A DNA stretch of 64,000 nt, taken from positions 6,449,501 through 6,513,500 of the forward strand of contig NC_081822.1 in assembly GCF_030704535.1 (NCBI RefSeq). Direction: 5' to 3'. Within the stretch, counting starts at the first letter, position 1. Each line of letters begins with the position of its first letter. A program made the translations under genes and the position numbers. Below, in pieces: positions 49,201 to 61,569 of the stretch. The DNA is from Vitis vinifera (taxonomy: Eukaryota; Streptophyta; Magnoliopsida; Vitales; Vitaceae). A model generated the notes under the pieces. It did not search any database and had not been told where the DNA came from. It was given only the letters and a program-made list of their open reading frames with translations.

Positions 49201-50782
49201 AGGTTGGTTGGTTTGTGGATGAGGAATGGTTGGTTAAAGATTTCTCCGTCGCTAGTGCCACCAAATAGTATAGTCCGTCACGTTGTTTACCCAAACCAAT
49301 CGTCCTCCTCGTAGCCAAATCCTGCAAAATACACCAATAAGGGAAAAACGTCACTGAACAATTTAGACCTCTTGTCAAACGACTAACTGATATTAAATCA
49401 ACTTTGAATGTAGGCACAGATAAGACATCATGCAGATAATAGACGGAATTCAAAGGCAAAGTCCCTTTCGTAACGATATTCGCTTTTTCTCCACTAGGCA
49501 ATAATACGGGCGGTAACGAGCAATTTTTATCTTTATGCAATAACTTAGAGGATGAAGTAATATGATCTGTCGCCCCACTATCAATAATCCAATTGCGGGA
49601 AGCAACTTTGGACAAACCTGGCTTTGTTACCGCATTCACTTTGGAACTAGAGTTTTCATCTTGGTTATTAAGAAGTGACAAAAGTTGCTTGAGTTGGGCT
49701 TCTGACAATGCAACTGCAGGTTTCCCTTCATCTGCCTCAGAAACTTGGTTAGCGGCAGAAAAACTTTTATTCCGATTTGAGTTTGAGCCTAAGTTCATTC
49801 TTGCTTTAGGATGGTCTGGTGGGTATCCATGTAGTTGAAAACACTTTTGGACCCAATGACCCATATCTCCACAATACGAGCACTGGGGACGTCCTCTACC
49901 AGAACCCATGCGGCGCCGATCTTGATCAAAAAATGGTCTGCCATCTTGTCCTTGAGAAGACCGATTCTCCCGGAAATTTTGAGAACCAGAGGGGCGATTA
50001 GTCGGTTCCATCCTTCTTGTGTTCGATCGATCTATTCCGTCCTTCCAAGTTGTTGAAGACTTGCCGTTGCTGTGCACGGCCATAGCAGCACTTGCGGCAG
50101 ATTCCGCTGCTGCGTTCGTCGAAGTGAGGAGGCGTTGCTTTTCTTCTTGAGAGATAGAGGAGTATGCTTGGCGGACAGAAGGAAGAGGATTCATCAGGAG
50201 GATTTGCCCGCGAATAACACTGTAAGATTCATTCAAACGCATCAGAAATTGCATCAATTTTTGTTGATCTTGTTGTGCCCCATGTGCTGCAGCGTTGTAG
50301 GAAGCCAGTTCATCCCACAGGCCTTTCAATTTTGTGTAATAGGCAGAGACAGAGAGTTGCTCTTGTCGAAGACAAGCAATATCTCACTGAATTTCAAAGA
50401 TGCGAGGCGCATTGCTCTGAGAGAATCGCTTACAGAGATCTTCCCAAACTTCATGAGCAGTAGAATAATAAATTACACTGTCCGCAATTTCTGGATTGAG
50501 AGTATTGACGATCCAAGAGTGAACCATGTCGTTACACCGTGACCAAGTCGCATAACCTTCAGGATCAATTTCTTCTGAAGGAGCCTTGATCGAGCCATTA
50601 ACAAAACCCAATTTGTTCTTGGAGTTTAAAGCTAGAATCATAGCCCTTTTCCAAGCCGAATAATTGTCTCCATTCAAAGATTTGGAAATCAAAACCAAAC
50701 CTGGGTGATCTGAATGGTGAGTGAAATAGGGATTGGAGAGATCTGCCTTTGAGAAATTCGTAGGAATCTCTGATTTTGCCAT
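46229..50782 (-). pseudogene. Copia gag-pol polyprotein with one nonsense codon
   Basis: A single frame from ATG 50782 (MAKSEIPTNFSKADLSNPYF) to TGA 46229, broken once by TGA at 50386-50384 within gag; 132 codons precede it and an open frame of 1,385 codons follows. Domains in order: gag (UBN2-like); zinc knuckle CSYCGDMGHWVQKC near 49870; protease IIDSGATDHIT near 49590; pre-integrase LWHSRLGHVSPSR; integrase core with CDIWGRY, RSDNGREF and TPQQNGVVEHK; RT with RYKARLVAKGFTQ and YVDDIL near 47175; and RNase H with CDSDWAG and LSSAEAEYRAM. In place of the stop, relatives usually carry an Arg codon that differs by one base (known of the family), so a C-to-T change is likely. No frameshift was seen. 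Without readthrough the gag fragment would be truncated and pol not made from this start. Confidence 0.93.
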
Positions 50783-50851
50783 GATGATTGAAGAAAAGAG
50801 ATGCTACACGAGAGAGATTAGAGTGCAGCAATGAATCAGGATTTTAGTCCT

Positions 50852-50863
50852 GCTCTGATACCA
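50852..50863 (-). other. Primer-binding site of copia element
   Basis: Minus-strand TGGTATCAGAGC, starting directly after the CA end of the 5' LTR. It is complementary to the 3' end of plant initiator tRNA-Met, the standard primer of many copia elements. Confidence 0.9.
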
Positions 50864-51073
50864 TGAAAAGAAGAAGAATTGGCTGAATAATTATTATTGA
50901 TGTTGAAGTGTGTATTTATACAAGGAGGTTTGAGATCTTTCTCTACAAGTCAGGAATCAGCTTACCATATTCTAGACTATCCATCTATAAGTCAGGAATT
51001 ACAATAGGAAAACTAACATATACGAATCATCTATTCTTAATATGGAAGATTTAGAAAGATTGACTTTCTAACA
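50864..51073 (-). repeat. 5' LTR of copia element
   Basis: 210 bp, one mismatch to the 3' LTR. It carries the TATA-like TATAAATA at 50920-50913 in element orientation, the likely U3 promoter for the polyprotein transcript. The target duplication CTATT follows at 51074-51078. Confidence 0.93.
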
Positions 51074-51078
51074 CTATT

Positions 51079-51190
51079 TCCTTTAGTTCCCTAAAGATTT
51101 CAAGAAGTGGGAGGAAATAGAGTCTTTGGACAAAGTTCAAAAAACTTGTTTGACCCTTTCTTGTGTTCTTCTTCTTCTTGTTCTTATTTT
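51079..51190. repeat. Older LTR-like repeat, copy 1 (right part)
   Basis: Continuation of the repeat interrupted by the copia element. TCCTTTAGTTCCCTAAAGAT through TTGTTCTTATTTT is nearly identical to 51700-51811. It ends at a T run that joins directly to the start of copy 2. Confidence 0.8.
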
Positions 51191-51893
51191 TTTAAACAAT
51201 TATTACTAAAAAAATTTGCGTTATATTTATATAAATATATATATTGTTGGTTAAAAATAAAGTATAAGAAGAGTTACACTTTTGAAAATAAAGTGTAAGA
51301 AGGATTACACTTTTAATGTGTGAATTGAACACATAATTAAGTTTTGGAATGTTACAAAACTTAAGAGGTATTTACACATATAATTAAGTTTTGAAATATT
51401 ACAAAACTTGAAAGATTAAGGAAGACAATGAGTCTTCTCATCTTTGTAACTTTATAAAACTTAAGAGGTTAAGTATAAGAAAGTTATACATTTGAGATTA
51501 AATCATGTTTAATGTGTGAATTAAACATATGATTTAATTTCTTTTTTAAATGTTACAAAGATGAAGAGATTGAGGAAAATAATGAGTTTTTTCTCATCCT
51601 TGTAACCATTTTTAACCCTAAGAGTGTTATATATGACTTTTCTTCTTTTTGAAATCTTATGCAGAAAAGTGAAAAAGTTTGATCAATCCCAATACTATTT
51701 CTTTTAGTTCCCTAAAGATTTCAAGAAGTGGGAGGAAATAGAGTCTTTGGACAAAGTTCAAAAAACTTGTTTGACCCTTTCTTGTGTTCTTCTTCTTCTT
51801 GTTCTTATTTTGTAACTTTGAGAGCTTTATTATTTCAAAGTGAGTGTTTGAGAATGCTTCTCTTCTCCATTGTATCCATATTATTTTCTAACA
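51187..51893. repeat. Older LTR-like repeat, copy 2 (probable solo LTR)
   Basis: The segment 51187-51811 repeats copy 1. Within it, TGTTGG at 51245 to TCTAACA ending 51893 gives a 649-bp unit with the TG...CA ends of an LTR, containing TATATATGAC near 51629 and a TTTGAGAGCTTTATTATTTC region near its end. No internal retroelement coding region belongs to it and no clear 5-bp target duplication was seen, so solo LTR is an inference. Confidence 0.6.
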
Positions 51894-54350
51894 ATTTGTT
51901 TAAAAATATAAAAATAAAAAATAATTTTCAAGATAACATACCCTTGTATGTATAATATAAAAATAATAATATTTTTATAGTTTTAATTTAAGTATTACTT
52001 AAAATTTAAAAACATCTCAATTTTATTCTTAAAAATAATGTTTTTTTTAGTTTAAAAAATTTTCAATCAACAACTTATTAAATAAATTTTTTATTTTAAA
52101 AACTACTTTTCATTCTAAATAACAAAAAAAAAAATAATTCAGTAATTATTTTAAAATAAATTAATTTAGATGTTACCAATACCTCATCATAGGAATGTCA
52201 AATAAATAAATACTTCCTATGAAATTAAGTAAGCTTTCGTAAAGATTAACTTTAATACAATTTAGTAATTATTTTAATTAAATATATAGATATCGTTTAT
52301 TTTAAATTTAAAGACGTTATTAAAAGCGTCTTATAGAATTTTTCTCTACTCCATACTCCATATCCTATAATTGATAATTAATTATGTTTAAAGAAGAATT
52401 CAAATTATTTTTAATAAATAATTAAATATGTTTTTGTTTAGGATCGTAGGTGAGGGGCATTAACTATTACGTGAGGATGAGGTGGGCAAATGGAATTGGA
52501 AGAGGCAGCATCTATCATGCCCATCTATGCCTAAAGGCCCCAAGCGTGCGAGGCTGGTGGCAGTTAATGATGGTTACCAAGTCCTCCTCCCCTCCCCCTG
52601 TTTTTCTAAATTCATGTCAAAAAAATCATATACAAACACACACTCATTACCAATCATGCAAAAGCGCGTGCCAGACGCCCCCCATCCCCTCGTCCAGGGT
52701 TGCGTGTCGGAAAGAGGCAATGAAGAGCGCGTGGTGGGGGTGGGGAGAGGTGGCGGAGGAAGTTAGATGTCGCGTTCAGAAGCCGGCAAGACAATATAAA
52801 AAGACGCTTTCTTGTCCCCCAACCCATCATATCGCTTCCGCCTGTTTTCTTCTGTCCCCCAAAACCTCTCCTCCCACTTAAATGCTTCCTCCCTCACTTC
52901 CACTCCACCCTCCCACCTAATCTTTTTATTCCTCCCTCCGCTACCCTCTCATTATTTCTTACTATATCATTATTATTCTCCATCATAATTCATACGTTAC
53001 TAATAAAATCTTTAATTTTTAATTTTATTTGTAAATAAGACGGACTCACCGAATACAAGTGGATCAACAACCAGCGTTTTATAACGACACACCCCAAATA
53101 AAAATATGGATCAATCTCAAAAATTAAGAAAGGAATCAAAGAATCCATTCTGATGTGCATTATTAATCAAGCAAGTGGCCTTTTCATCTGCAGCACAAGG
53201 CTTTGAAAATATTTCCAGTATTTGGCATCTCAGACTCAGTGTAACAAGTGGCATGTGACAGCAGTCAGGGGACCCATTTGTTTCCCAGCCCATTGGATTT
53301 TAGAATGATATACAAACAGCTTAATTAATATTATTTTTAAAATTAATATGGAAGATATGAGTTTACTATAGATAAAATTAATATTTTATTTGTTTAAATG
53401 GTTGATTAAAAGTTTTATTGGTAATAATTTATTGTAATTTGAAAGGATGGGTTGGAGTGTACATAGAAGAGTAATGAGTGGGTGGTTGAAACTTGTTAAG
53501 CTTTGATAAACAGGGGTGTTTTTCCTTGTTTCTCATCATCATCTTTGATGCCTTCTTGCATGGGTACCGTCCTCTAATGCCTTTTTTTTATTTATTTAAG
53601 TTCTAGTGTAAGAGAAATTGAGAATTGGGATTGATCCTCCCCCTTCCCCATGATTATATTTGGGCGATCAAGTAGGGTTATTAAGGTAATGTAATCAAGG
53701 GTAACACGGTCTTTTGGGCATGTCTCTGTTCTCATGGGGTAATGGGGGAAACACTGCCCGAAAAGTTGAGGACACCTTATAGGCCTATCTTGACAAGCTT
53801 AGAAAAACGACAAGGTGGGTGATGAAGGGCAGTGGGTTTGGACGACTCCTACATTTGATTGATGGGATGCCCTTAATGTAAGGACCATTTTGCCACTCTA
53901 CATCCCCAGACCCAGAGTCAAGAGACATTCATCATTCAAAGGACGCCTACTAAAATTTCTGCTCCCATCTCCCAGACTCCCTCCGTTTCTTCTGCTCATC
54001 CCTTTCATAAGTTTTCGGTCAACTATCATTAATTTCACGCATTAATATTAAAGATATAATTGAGGGATCCTTAAATGACAAAAGGAAAATTAATTTGCAT
54101 TTTGAGATGATTTTTGGGAGCATTACGACGTCGTATCTCACGTTGGTCACCACTGTCTCGGTTTTTTAGAAGGAAAAATTAATTTTATATTTATCTGTTG
54201 CCACCAAGGAAAAATCAACGGTCCTGATTCCGCCATCTCCGCAGCCAGCGTGTGTCCACCCCTTATCGCGCTGCTGGGCGGAGTTTTATCGGGCGAGTTC
54301 CAAAATTCAATCAGGAAATAAACTTTTTTTTTTTTTAAAAAATAAGTTTA
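51894..54350. other. Intergenic DNA upstream of IAA9
   Basis: AT-rich to about 52440, then mixed with a GC-richer patch (52450-52900) whose open frames have no known domain. The distal and proximal promoter of the Aux/IAA gene presumably lies in the last 1-2 kb. I looked for auxin-response TGTCTC/GAGACA words in the proximal part and saw none clear enough to call. Confidence 0.45.
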
Positions 54351-54439
54351 TAATTTGTTTTTCCTTTTTTTAATGCATAGAGCTTCACATCGGACAGCAA
54401 ATAAGCTTTTGTTACTTTGTGCCAAATGGAGGGTCCTTA

Positions 54440-55683
54440 GCTTCTCTCTCTTCTCTCTCTTTTCTCTCTGTTGTGTGAATTTCTCAGTGAAAAATCGAAA
54501 GCTTGTAAGCTGTAATCGATTCACGCGTGTCTCCGTACTACTGATCCGCAAATTTCTTCAGATAAAGCGATTTCATCTCCAGGTTCTCGCCTTCGTTTAG
54601 AGATTTCCACTCTGTTATGAGCTCTCTTACACTATTCAAGTTAGATTCGCTTTCTAGTCCTTTTAGCTTCTGTTTGGTTGCTCAGAAAACTGAGGTAAAT
54701 GAGGAAAATATGAGGCGAAACTTATATGATTTTTTTTTTTGTTTCATTGTTGTTGGTTTCTTTGCAATGAAAGAGAGCAAATGTTTAGGCGCAGCTCTAA
54801 ATCTCGAGCTTTGTTCTTTATTCCCGTCTTTTTTCTTCCGGCGACCACACGAACGAACGATAAATATGTACATTTTTGTGTATTCTTTACTTGGTCTTTC
54901 CTGATTACTATTTTTGTTTGGTAATTTTTTTCATTGTTTTCATTCATCTGGAACTATTCAGTGCACGTAATTTAGGTTTCTGGCCTAATTTTTGGGATTT
55001 AGGTTCTCTTGAGATTGACAATTAATTTTTGTTTTTATTTTTAATTGCAATTTCCGGTTCCTAAAAGTTATGACCAGCAAAGAATTTGGTCGGCCTTTTT
55101 ACTAATTAGGGTTTTTGCCTTTCGGGTGAAACCAAGATTCCTATGACCTCAGGCTTCGCAGTGTGCTGTTTTTATTACTCACTTTCCGTTTGGTAGCTAA
55201 GAAAATGGAGAGAGAGAAAAGAAAATGAAAGTTAGGAAGCACAGTTAAGTGGCTTTTTTATCGGATTCTAAATTATGGAAAATTTAGGACTTCTGGGTGC
55301 CCAAACCGGTGAGTTACAGAGTACTTTAAATCCACATTGCTGTGAGAAGGTTTGGAGTTATAAATTTTTTTGCTCTTAGTGTGGTTGTCTGGTGTAAAAT
55401 GGAGGTTTGCTTATGATTCAAGAGATCTTTTGCTTAGATGCAGTGAGTTTTTGAGATATATACTATAGTTTGCTTAACAACGGCGACCAGCTGTTGCTGA
55501 ATGTGTTGGTCTTTTCCTTTTTTCCTTTGGTTTAAAGGATTTGGGGCATATTCTACTGACATTTGGTTCTATCTGAATATAACATTGAGATGCTAGAATT
55601 TTGCTATGTTGAGGTTTTCTGAGGAAGTGTGAATATCTTAAAATTAAGCAGGTTATAAAGGAATTGGAGTTCTTTTTAATGTG
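54440..55683 (+). promoter_or_regulatory. 5' leader exon and leader intron of IAA9
   Basis: A CT-rich leader (TTCTCTCTCTTTTCTCTCTG around 54450) is followed by a plausible donor CCAG|GTTCTC at 54583. A plausible acceptor TTAAGCAG ends at 55651, implying a leader intron of about 1.07 kb. The next exon carries 32 untranslated bases before the ATG at 55684. Leader introns are typical of the IAA8/IAA9 group. The transcription start was not determined, so the left limit is approximate. Confidence 0.5.
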
Positions 55684-58600
55684 ATGTCTCCACCACTGCT
55701 TGGTGTTGGGGAGGAGGAAGGCCAGAGTAATGTCACAATATTGGCTTCTTCAGCCTCCATGGAAAGTGTATGCCAGATCAGCTCAGGATTGAAAGAGCGG
55801 AATTACATGGGATTGTCTGAATGTTCTTCTGTGGATAGCTCTGCAATCTCCACTGATTCAGATGGCAATAAGAGCAGTCTGAATCTAAAAGCTACAGAGC
55901 TGAGGCTTGGGCTTCCTGGATCCCTGTCTCCTGGAAGAGAACCAGAGCTTTGCCTGCTGAGCTCCACTAAGCTTGATGAGAAACCCCTTTTCCCTCTGCA
56001 TCCTTCAAAGGATCTTACTTACACTTCATCACAGAAGACTGTTGTTTCAGGAAACAAAAGAGGGTTTGCTGATGCAATGAATGGTTTCTCAGAGGTGAAA
56101 ACCCCTACTTTTTCTGAGGGAATTGGAATTTTCCTACTTGTGGGTTTAACTCAGAAACTATTCAATCTGTTGTACAGGGGAAATTTCTTGCAAACTCAGA
56201 GGTGAATGTGATGCTATCACCTAGGCCTTCCCCAAACAAGGAGAACCTAGGGTCTCAGCCAGCCAAGATGAAAGAGATGGCATCACCAAAGATCGTGCAG
56301 GAGAGACCTCGTGCCACCAATGAGACCCCTCCTAACCATACTGGTACTGGAAACAATAACAGCAGTGCACCTGCTACCAAGTAAGCACAGATTACTTGAA
56401 AAGAGTAGTTTCATGAAAAAACTGGTTTTTGCAATGAGAATGGGCTTTGATCTTTAATTCGTGGCAGGGCACAGGTTGTGGGTTGGCCACCTATAAGATC
56501 TTTTAGGAAGAACACGCTGGCCACCACTTCAAAGAACACTGAAGTAGACGGAAAAGCAGGGCCTGGTGCTCTATTTGTCAAAGTCAGTATGGATGGTGCT
56601 CCTTATTTGAGGAAAGTAGACTTGAGAAATTACTCTGCATATCAGGAACTGTCTTCTGCTCTCGAGAAGATGTTCAGCTGTTTTACCATAGGTGAGTTAT
56701 TTTGAAGTTTCAATTTAATACAAAGATCTTGGTGAATGAACCTGTTTTCTTTCTATATAACATATTTTGAGCTGAGATTTTTTAATCTATAGATAAACCC
56801 CAGTTTTTTCATGGATCCTGTTACTGCCCTTTTGGTTTGATGTCAGGTCAATATGGATCACATGGAGCTCCCGGCAGGGAGATGCTGAGTGAGAGCAAAT
56901 TGAAGGATCTACTACATGGATCAGAATATGTTCTCACTTATGAGGATAAGGATGGTGACTGGATGCTTGTGGGTGATGTGCCCTGGCAGTAAGCTTTGAT
57001 ATGCTTTATCTATTTTCTTTGCTTTTGCTTCTCTTTTTTATCGCATTTCAATGTTCATATGATTGGCTTGTAGTTGATATGGTAGTGGGTCTTCTGAATC
57101 CTCTACTTGAATATGGATATACAGAGGTTGATCACATGTGGTCAGGAGGGAAATTTTGCTCTAGTGTTTAAGAATCTTAAGAATTGTACAAGAGATAACA
57201 AGAAACTAAGAAAAGGCAATTATGTGCTTATATGGCAATCAGTGTGAAAACATTCATGTGCATGTAAAATGCACATGACAAATACCCAGGGATCCAACCA
57301 TATATGCCTATATGAATATGCCACAAAAGTATGTAAAAATGCTCTAAGATGACCAATGATTCCATGAAAGGCTGAAATTGCATCAAACTATCATATAGAC
57401 CCATTAGCCATAGTGTTTGTTGAATCGGGTGTATATATGGTCTATAAGAGGGAACTCTGGATCATTACAACAGAAGTAAAGCGTACTTTCTACAAGTAGT
57501 TACATTGTTTTGGCTACACAGCTGTCAGATGGCAATGCACATCATTTTAAATGTCAACTGCAAGCACAAATCAGCAGGAGAATTACATTTGTGAAATCAT
57601 GAAAATTTATGTTCTTTTGATGTGATATTATTATATTTTCTTCAATTATAACTTTTAATAACTAGATTAATGCTGCTAATGACAGTTTGGATATGGATAT
57701 ATCAATGACAAGTTTCTTACAATAATGTCATTAGAAGGATCTCTAATTGTTCTGCAGAAAATATTTAAGCATGTTGCAAAAATCCTCTACCATTTATCAT
57801 TGCTGATTTCCTGACTTCCCCACTCATAAGCACAATATACTGAAGTATTTTAAAACATGGGCATTGTAATTGTATCTTGTCTTTCCATTTATATGGCAAA
57901 TGAAACTCAGTGAATTTGATGTTGGTTATGGTCCATTAACAGCAATTTGCATCATAATCAAACAGTTAAAAACATCGTTGTTTTTGCTTCAAGATACCCT
58001 TGACCATTTAGTAGGTTGTGTCTGAAGTCTCACTCATTTTTGGAAATTTGGCAGGATGTTTATTGAGACATGCAAGCGGCTGAGGATCATGAAGAGCTGT
58101 GATGCCATTGGTCTAGGTCTGTATATTTTATGTTCCAGTTAACTGTCTCTAATCAATAAAAAACTTCACATGCTATTAGAAGAAATGCGATATCCCATTC
58201 ATGAGGAATTTGCCTTAACTGCAAACTTTCTTGCATGCTCGTGTTTTGCCTTCATATGGGGACCAATCCTTGATATTTCCCTGGATGGAACTTGATAGTG
58301 CTTTGTCTTTTATGGCTATGTACTCATTTTTTATTGATTACAAAAAGTTAGAGAATTCTTAACACAAATCTGCTTGTTATACCCCAACTGAGCATTTAAC
58401 CTGCTGCTCCTTAAACTTGGAATACACTGTGCAAATAGAAAGGAATTTGTGGGGGAAGGATAAGGTAGAATTGGGACAATTTCAGTTGGTTATAGGTGGA
58501 AACTCAAAATATTATGAAGAGAATATGCATCTAGAATAAGTGAGAAGAAAATATTGCTTCATTATCAAGGAAAATTTAAGAACCTCTGGAAATTGTTGGA

Positions 58601-59382
58601 AAAAATGCAGAAGCTTAAGAAATGCCACATTGTTTGGGCACTAGGAACTAGAAGATCTTAGAAGAAGGGTTGAAGAAAAAAAATGGAAAGGTGCAATGAA
58701 TTTAGTTGGCAAGGTCAGATACTATTTGGCATGCATGCCTATCAAAAAAAAAAAAAAGACAAAAGGTCAGATACTATTGGGCATGCACATTTTAGTTTAG
58801 TAGCATTGAACTTTAATATATAACTTGAAATAGTTTTGAATTTAGCTGGCAAGGTAAGGTGCTATTGGTTTGGGCATGCAAGTTATGGTAACAGTGAACT
58901 GTAACTTATAATAATCTTGCATTCAAATTCAATTATGTATGAAACATGAATAAGGTCAAAGTTGTAATCTGGCAAGAGTTTCTATCCAAAGATTAGCCAT
59001 TTCCATTCAAAGCAGCAATCATATAACTGCTTCACCTGCATACATTTTCCTATTCTACAAAGTTAGGTATCTTTTTGGTATTTAAAAGTTTTGAAGTGAA
59101 TGGTAGTCTATAATTCAATTTAATTTATTTTTTTCATTTCCTATCCAAAAATCAAACAGTAGTCAATCTTTCAAATGAATCATTTGTAGGAAAGCTTATG
59201 TTTCATTCTGCTGCCATGACACATCAGTATCTCGGTTCCTACAGATTCAGATGTTGCTTGGTTTGTCAATGAGTGTTATCTTGGTTTTTCTACATATGTT
59301 TCTCTAAGCTGCACTTTCACTTGCCTTATGGTTTTTGTGAGCAGCTCCCAGGGCTGTGGAGAAATGCAAGAACAGGAACTAG
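55684..59382 (+). CDS. IAA9: Aux/IAA auxin-response repressor, IAA9-like, 6 coding exons
   Basis: Exons: 55684-56094, 56178-56380, 56468-56691, 56847-56988, 58055-58116, 59345-59382; 1080 nt, 359 residues, all phases consistent. Domain I is TELRLGLPG (LxLxL at 73-77), which recruits TOPLESS co-repressors. Domain II is the degron VGWPPIR (209-215), bound by TIR1/AFB with auxin. Domains III/IV form a PB1 fold: [17 protein letters not shown] with the conserved Lys243, and the acidic [14 protein letters not shown] face. It ends [13 protein letters not shown]. The long N-terminus starting [18 protein letters not shown] marks the IAA8/IAA9 branch. It is a nuclear protein that binds ARF activators and blocks auxin-induced transcription until degraded. 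In tomato, IAA9 loss causes parthenocarpy and simple leaves (known); the role here is inferred by homology. All key motifs are intact. Confidence 0.95.
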
Positions 59383-61569
59383 CTTGCCTCTACACATGGT
59401 TGTTGCCATCCATCCAGCAGGCCTAGGGGAGGGTGGAAATGCAAAAGCCAGATTTTGGTGGAAGTGTAGGAACTAATGGATGCTGAGACTGGACAGCAGA
59501 TCATGGGTAGATGCCTTTATCATGTTACTATTATGTTTTCATTTTCTGGGAATTCATGTTCTCCAAGCTGTGTCTGTAGTCTAAGATGATTATAGAACTC
59601 CTAAGACCCTTACATGGGAGTACTTAAAGCAAGTGTTTGATCTGTGTTTGGCGAGTTCTTGTTTCTATACACTATCCTTTTTTAAGCTTGTAAAGTGCAT
59701 TGTTTGTCAAACTTCTTTGTTATGTGTGTTTGATAAATTAAAGACCTATTGAAAGTTATCCTTCCCCTAAATAATTGATTGTTATGAAGGTGTGAGTTGT
59801 GTTACGTGAAATCACTCTGCTGTCTGTTGGATCAAACAAGCAAATTGAAGCTATCCAGCGTCCAGGTGAATTTATATCTGCCTTATTGACCTCTAATGGG
59901 ATTTAACATATATTTGGAATCATTAATTCTGTCAACCACCGGCATTCAGGTTTGCCAGCAGTTGGTGCAATGGTTTTTATACGAGGCAATGGGTATTTGC
60001 CTTTGAATGTCAGGTTTTTGTGAAAAGAGTGTTGAGATGCTATAATTACATTAGGCTACAACATTATCTTACCAGGCAAGAGGGGTGTGGGATCCAATAA
60101 TCGTACTTAAATTATTGAGATATTGCTGGGATACGCTTGTCTGTGAGGAGTCATGCCAAGCATGTGAATATGGGGATACTCTGTAGATAGGCTGCATTAT
60201 TGATGTGAGTGTCCAGAATAAAATACATGTACAAAGGCAGTGGGGTATGGGTGTATCCGTGTATGAGAATGAGATGGGATGGGTTTAGAAGAGTGAGGGC
60301 ACCACCACGTCAGATATTGACCTTGAGAATGGTGCTTCTTCCGCGCAGTACTGACGTTACAGACAGTCATCGGGCACATAAAACGCATTGTCCTGCTCTG
60401 TTGCTCCCACCCTTTTCTGCCAAGACTACGTGTCCTATGTGGAAGCCCTATCCAGGTATGCATCCTATGCGTTTATACACGAAACCTTGACAATTTTCAA
60501 CCGTTTTCAATCGTAAGACGGACAAATGAAGTTGGATTGAGAGCGACCCAACTCAACAAGATTTGCAGGAGGATAAGAAGGATGGGTAGACGAATTTCCC
60601 TTTATGGGGGAGTATTAACTCGAATGTTGGGCCCCCCTCCCCCATTGCCTCGGTGGAAGACTGAGCTGTTTTTGTTATGCGACGTTATTGGGTTAGGGCC
60701 CCATCTAGATCGATGAAGATTGGGGCCAATAGAATAGACCCGCATGGAAACATGAGGATATGGGCAATCCATTGTCTCTTTCCGTAGGACACGATCCCGA
60801 ATCATCTGAAAACGCTGCTTACTCCATCTGCTTCATTCATTGTGGAAAGGTGTCATTGATTCAAGAATTTGGATCTGTGTCTAAATTCCAAGTTTGACCA
60901 TATACCCAAATAATATATATATAAACAAAAATACTTTCTCTGTTTTGTTTTTTTTTTTTTACTTAAGTTAGAATAAGTGTGTTTAAATAAGGATGAATAT
61001 TCTTTCACAAAACAAATTTATGTAAATAGATTTCATTTTTTTTTTCTTCTTTTTCCTTTGTTTTCTGTTTTTCTCTTTTCTTACCTCCTATCATGTGGGT
61101 ATCATCTTCCATGGTTGAACTAATCAATTAAGAATGTAAAACCAGTCACAAAATATTTATTAAAAAAAAAAGCTTGAAAAAAACATAATATTCAATTTTT
61201 ATTTAGAAAAAATTAAGAAACAAAAACTCTCTTGTTGCTCATATCTTTCTTTTTAAAAAAATCAAAGAAATTAAATTAAAAAACAAACAAAAAAACTAGT
61301 TTTCTTGATAATCAAAACTCAATTCACACATAAAAAAGAGCTAAAGTAGCAACATATTTGTTTAGATTTTGGCCTTGCCCAACCAATTACAATGGAGAAT
61401 CTATACAATATTAATTACCATCATTTATCACCAATTATAAGGGGAAGCATATCCAGTGATAGAGCCAGGTAGTGCTCGCGACGGGCAAATGCCCTCCCAC
61501 CAAAATAACTTCCATATATTGCTCCGCCTCAAACCACTTTCCCAGTTTCATCCTTGAGCATAATAATGG
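59383..61569. other. IAA9 3' region and intergenic DNA
   Basis: The 3' untranslated region of IAA9 likely ends near 59740-59760, where GATAAATTAAAG resembles a weak poly(A) signal. Beyond it I see no supported gene. Open frames at 60209-60490 and 60602-60805 match no family I know. T- and A-rich DNA dominates 60.9-61.3 kb. Confidence 0.45.

Larger units (their letters stand above)
46007..51078 (-). mobile_element. Ty1/copia LTR retrotransposon, nearly intact
   Basis: The element spans 46012-51073 (5062 bp), oriented minus. Its 210-bp LTRs at 46012-46221 (3') and 50864-51073 (5') begin TGTTAG and end TTTTCA on the minus strand. They differ at a single base by eye (CAAATC versus CGAATC near 46176/51029). 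CTATT at 46007-46011 and 51074-51078 is the target duplication. The primer-binding site TGGTATCAGAGC (50863-50852) complements initiator tRNA-Met, and the polypurine tract lies at 46230-46222. The coding order protease, integrase, RT, RNase H defines copia. It is inserted into an older LTR-like repeat. Confidence 0.95.

Noticed and set aside
51107..51955. Two frames with the same start MGGNRVFGQSS
   Set aside because: They are duplicated only because they lie in the two tandem copies of the LTR-like repeat; not a gene family.
52450..52881. 143-codon open frame upstream of IAA9
   Set aside because: GC-richer patch without a known domain. The overlapping second frame (52482-52766) is equally open, which is typical of chance.
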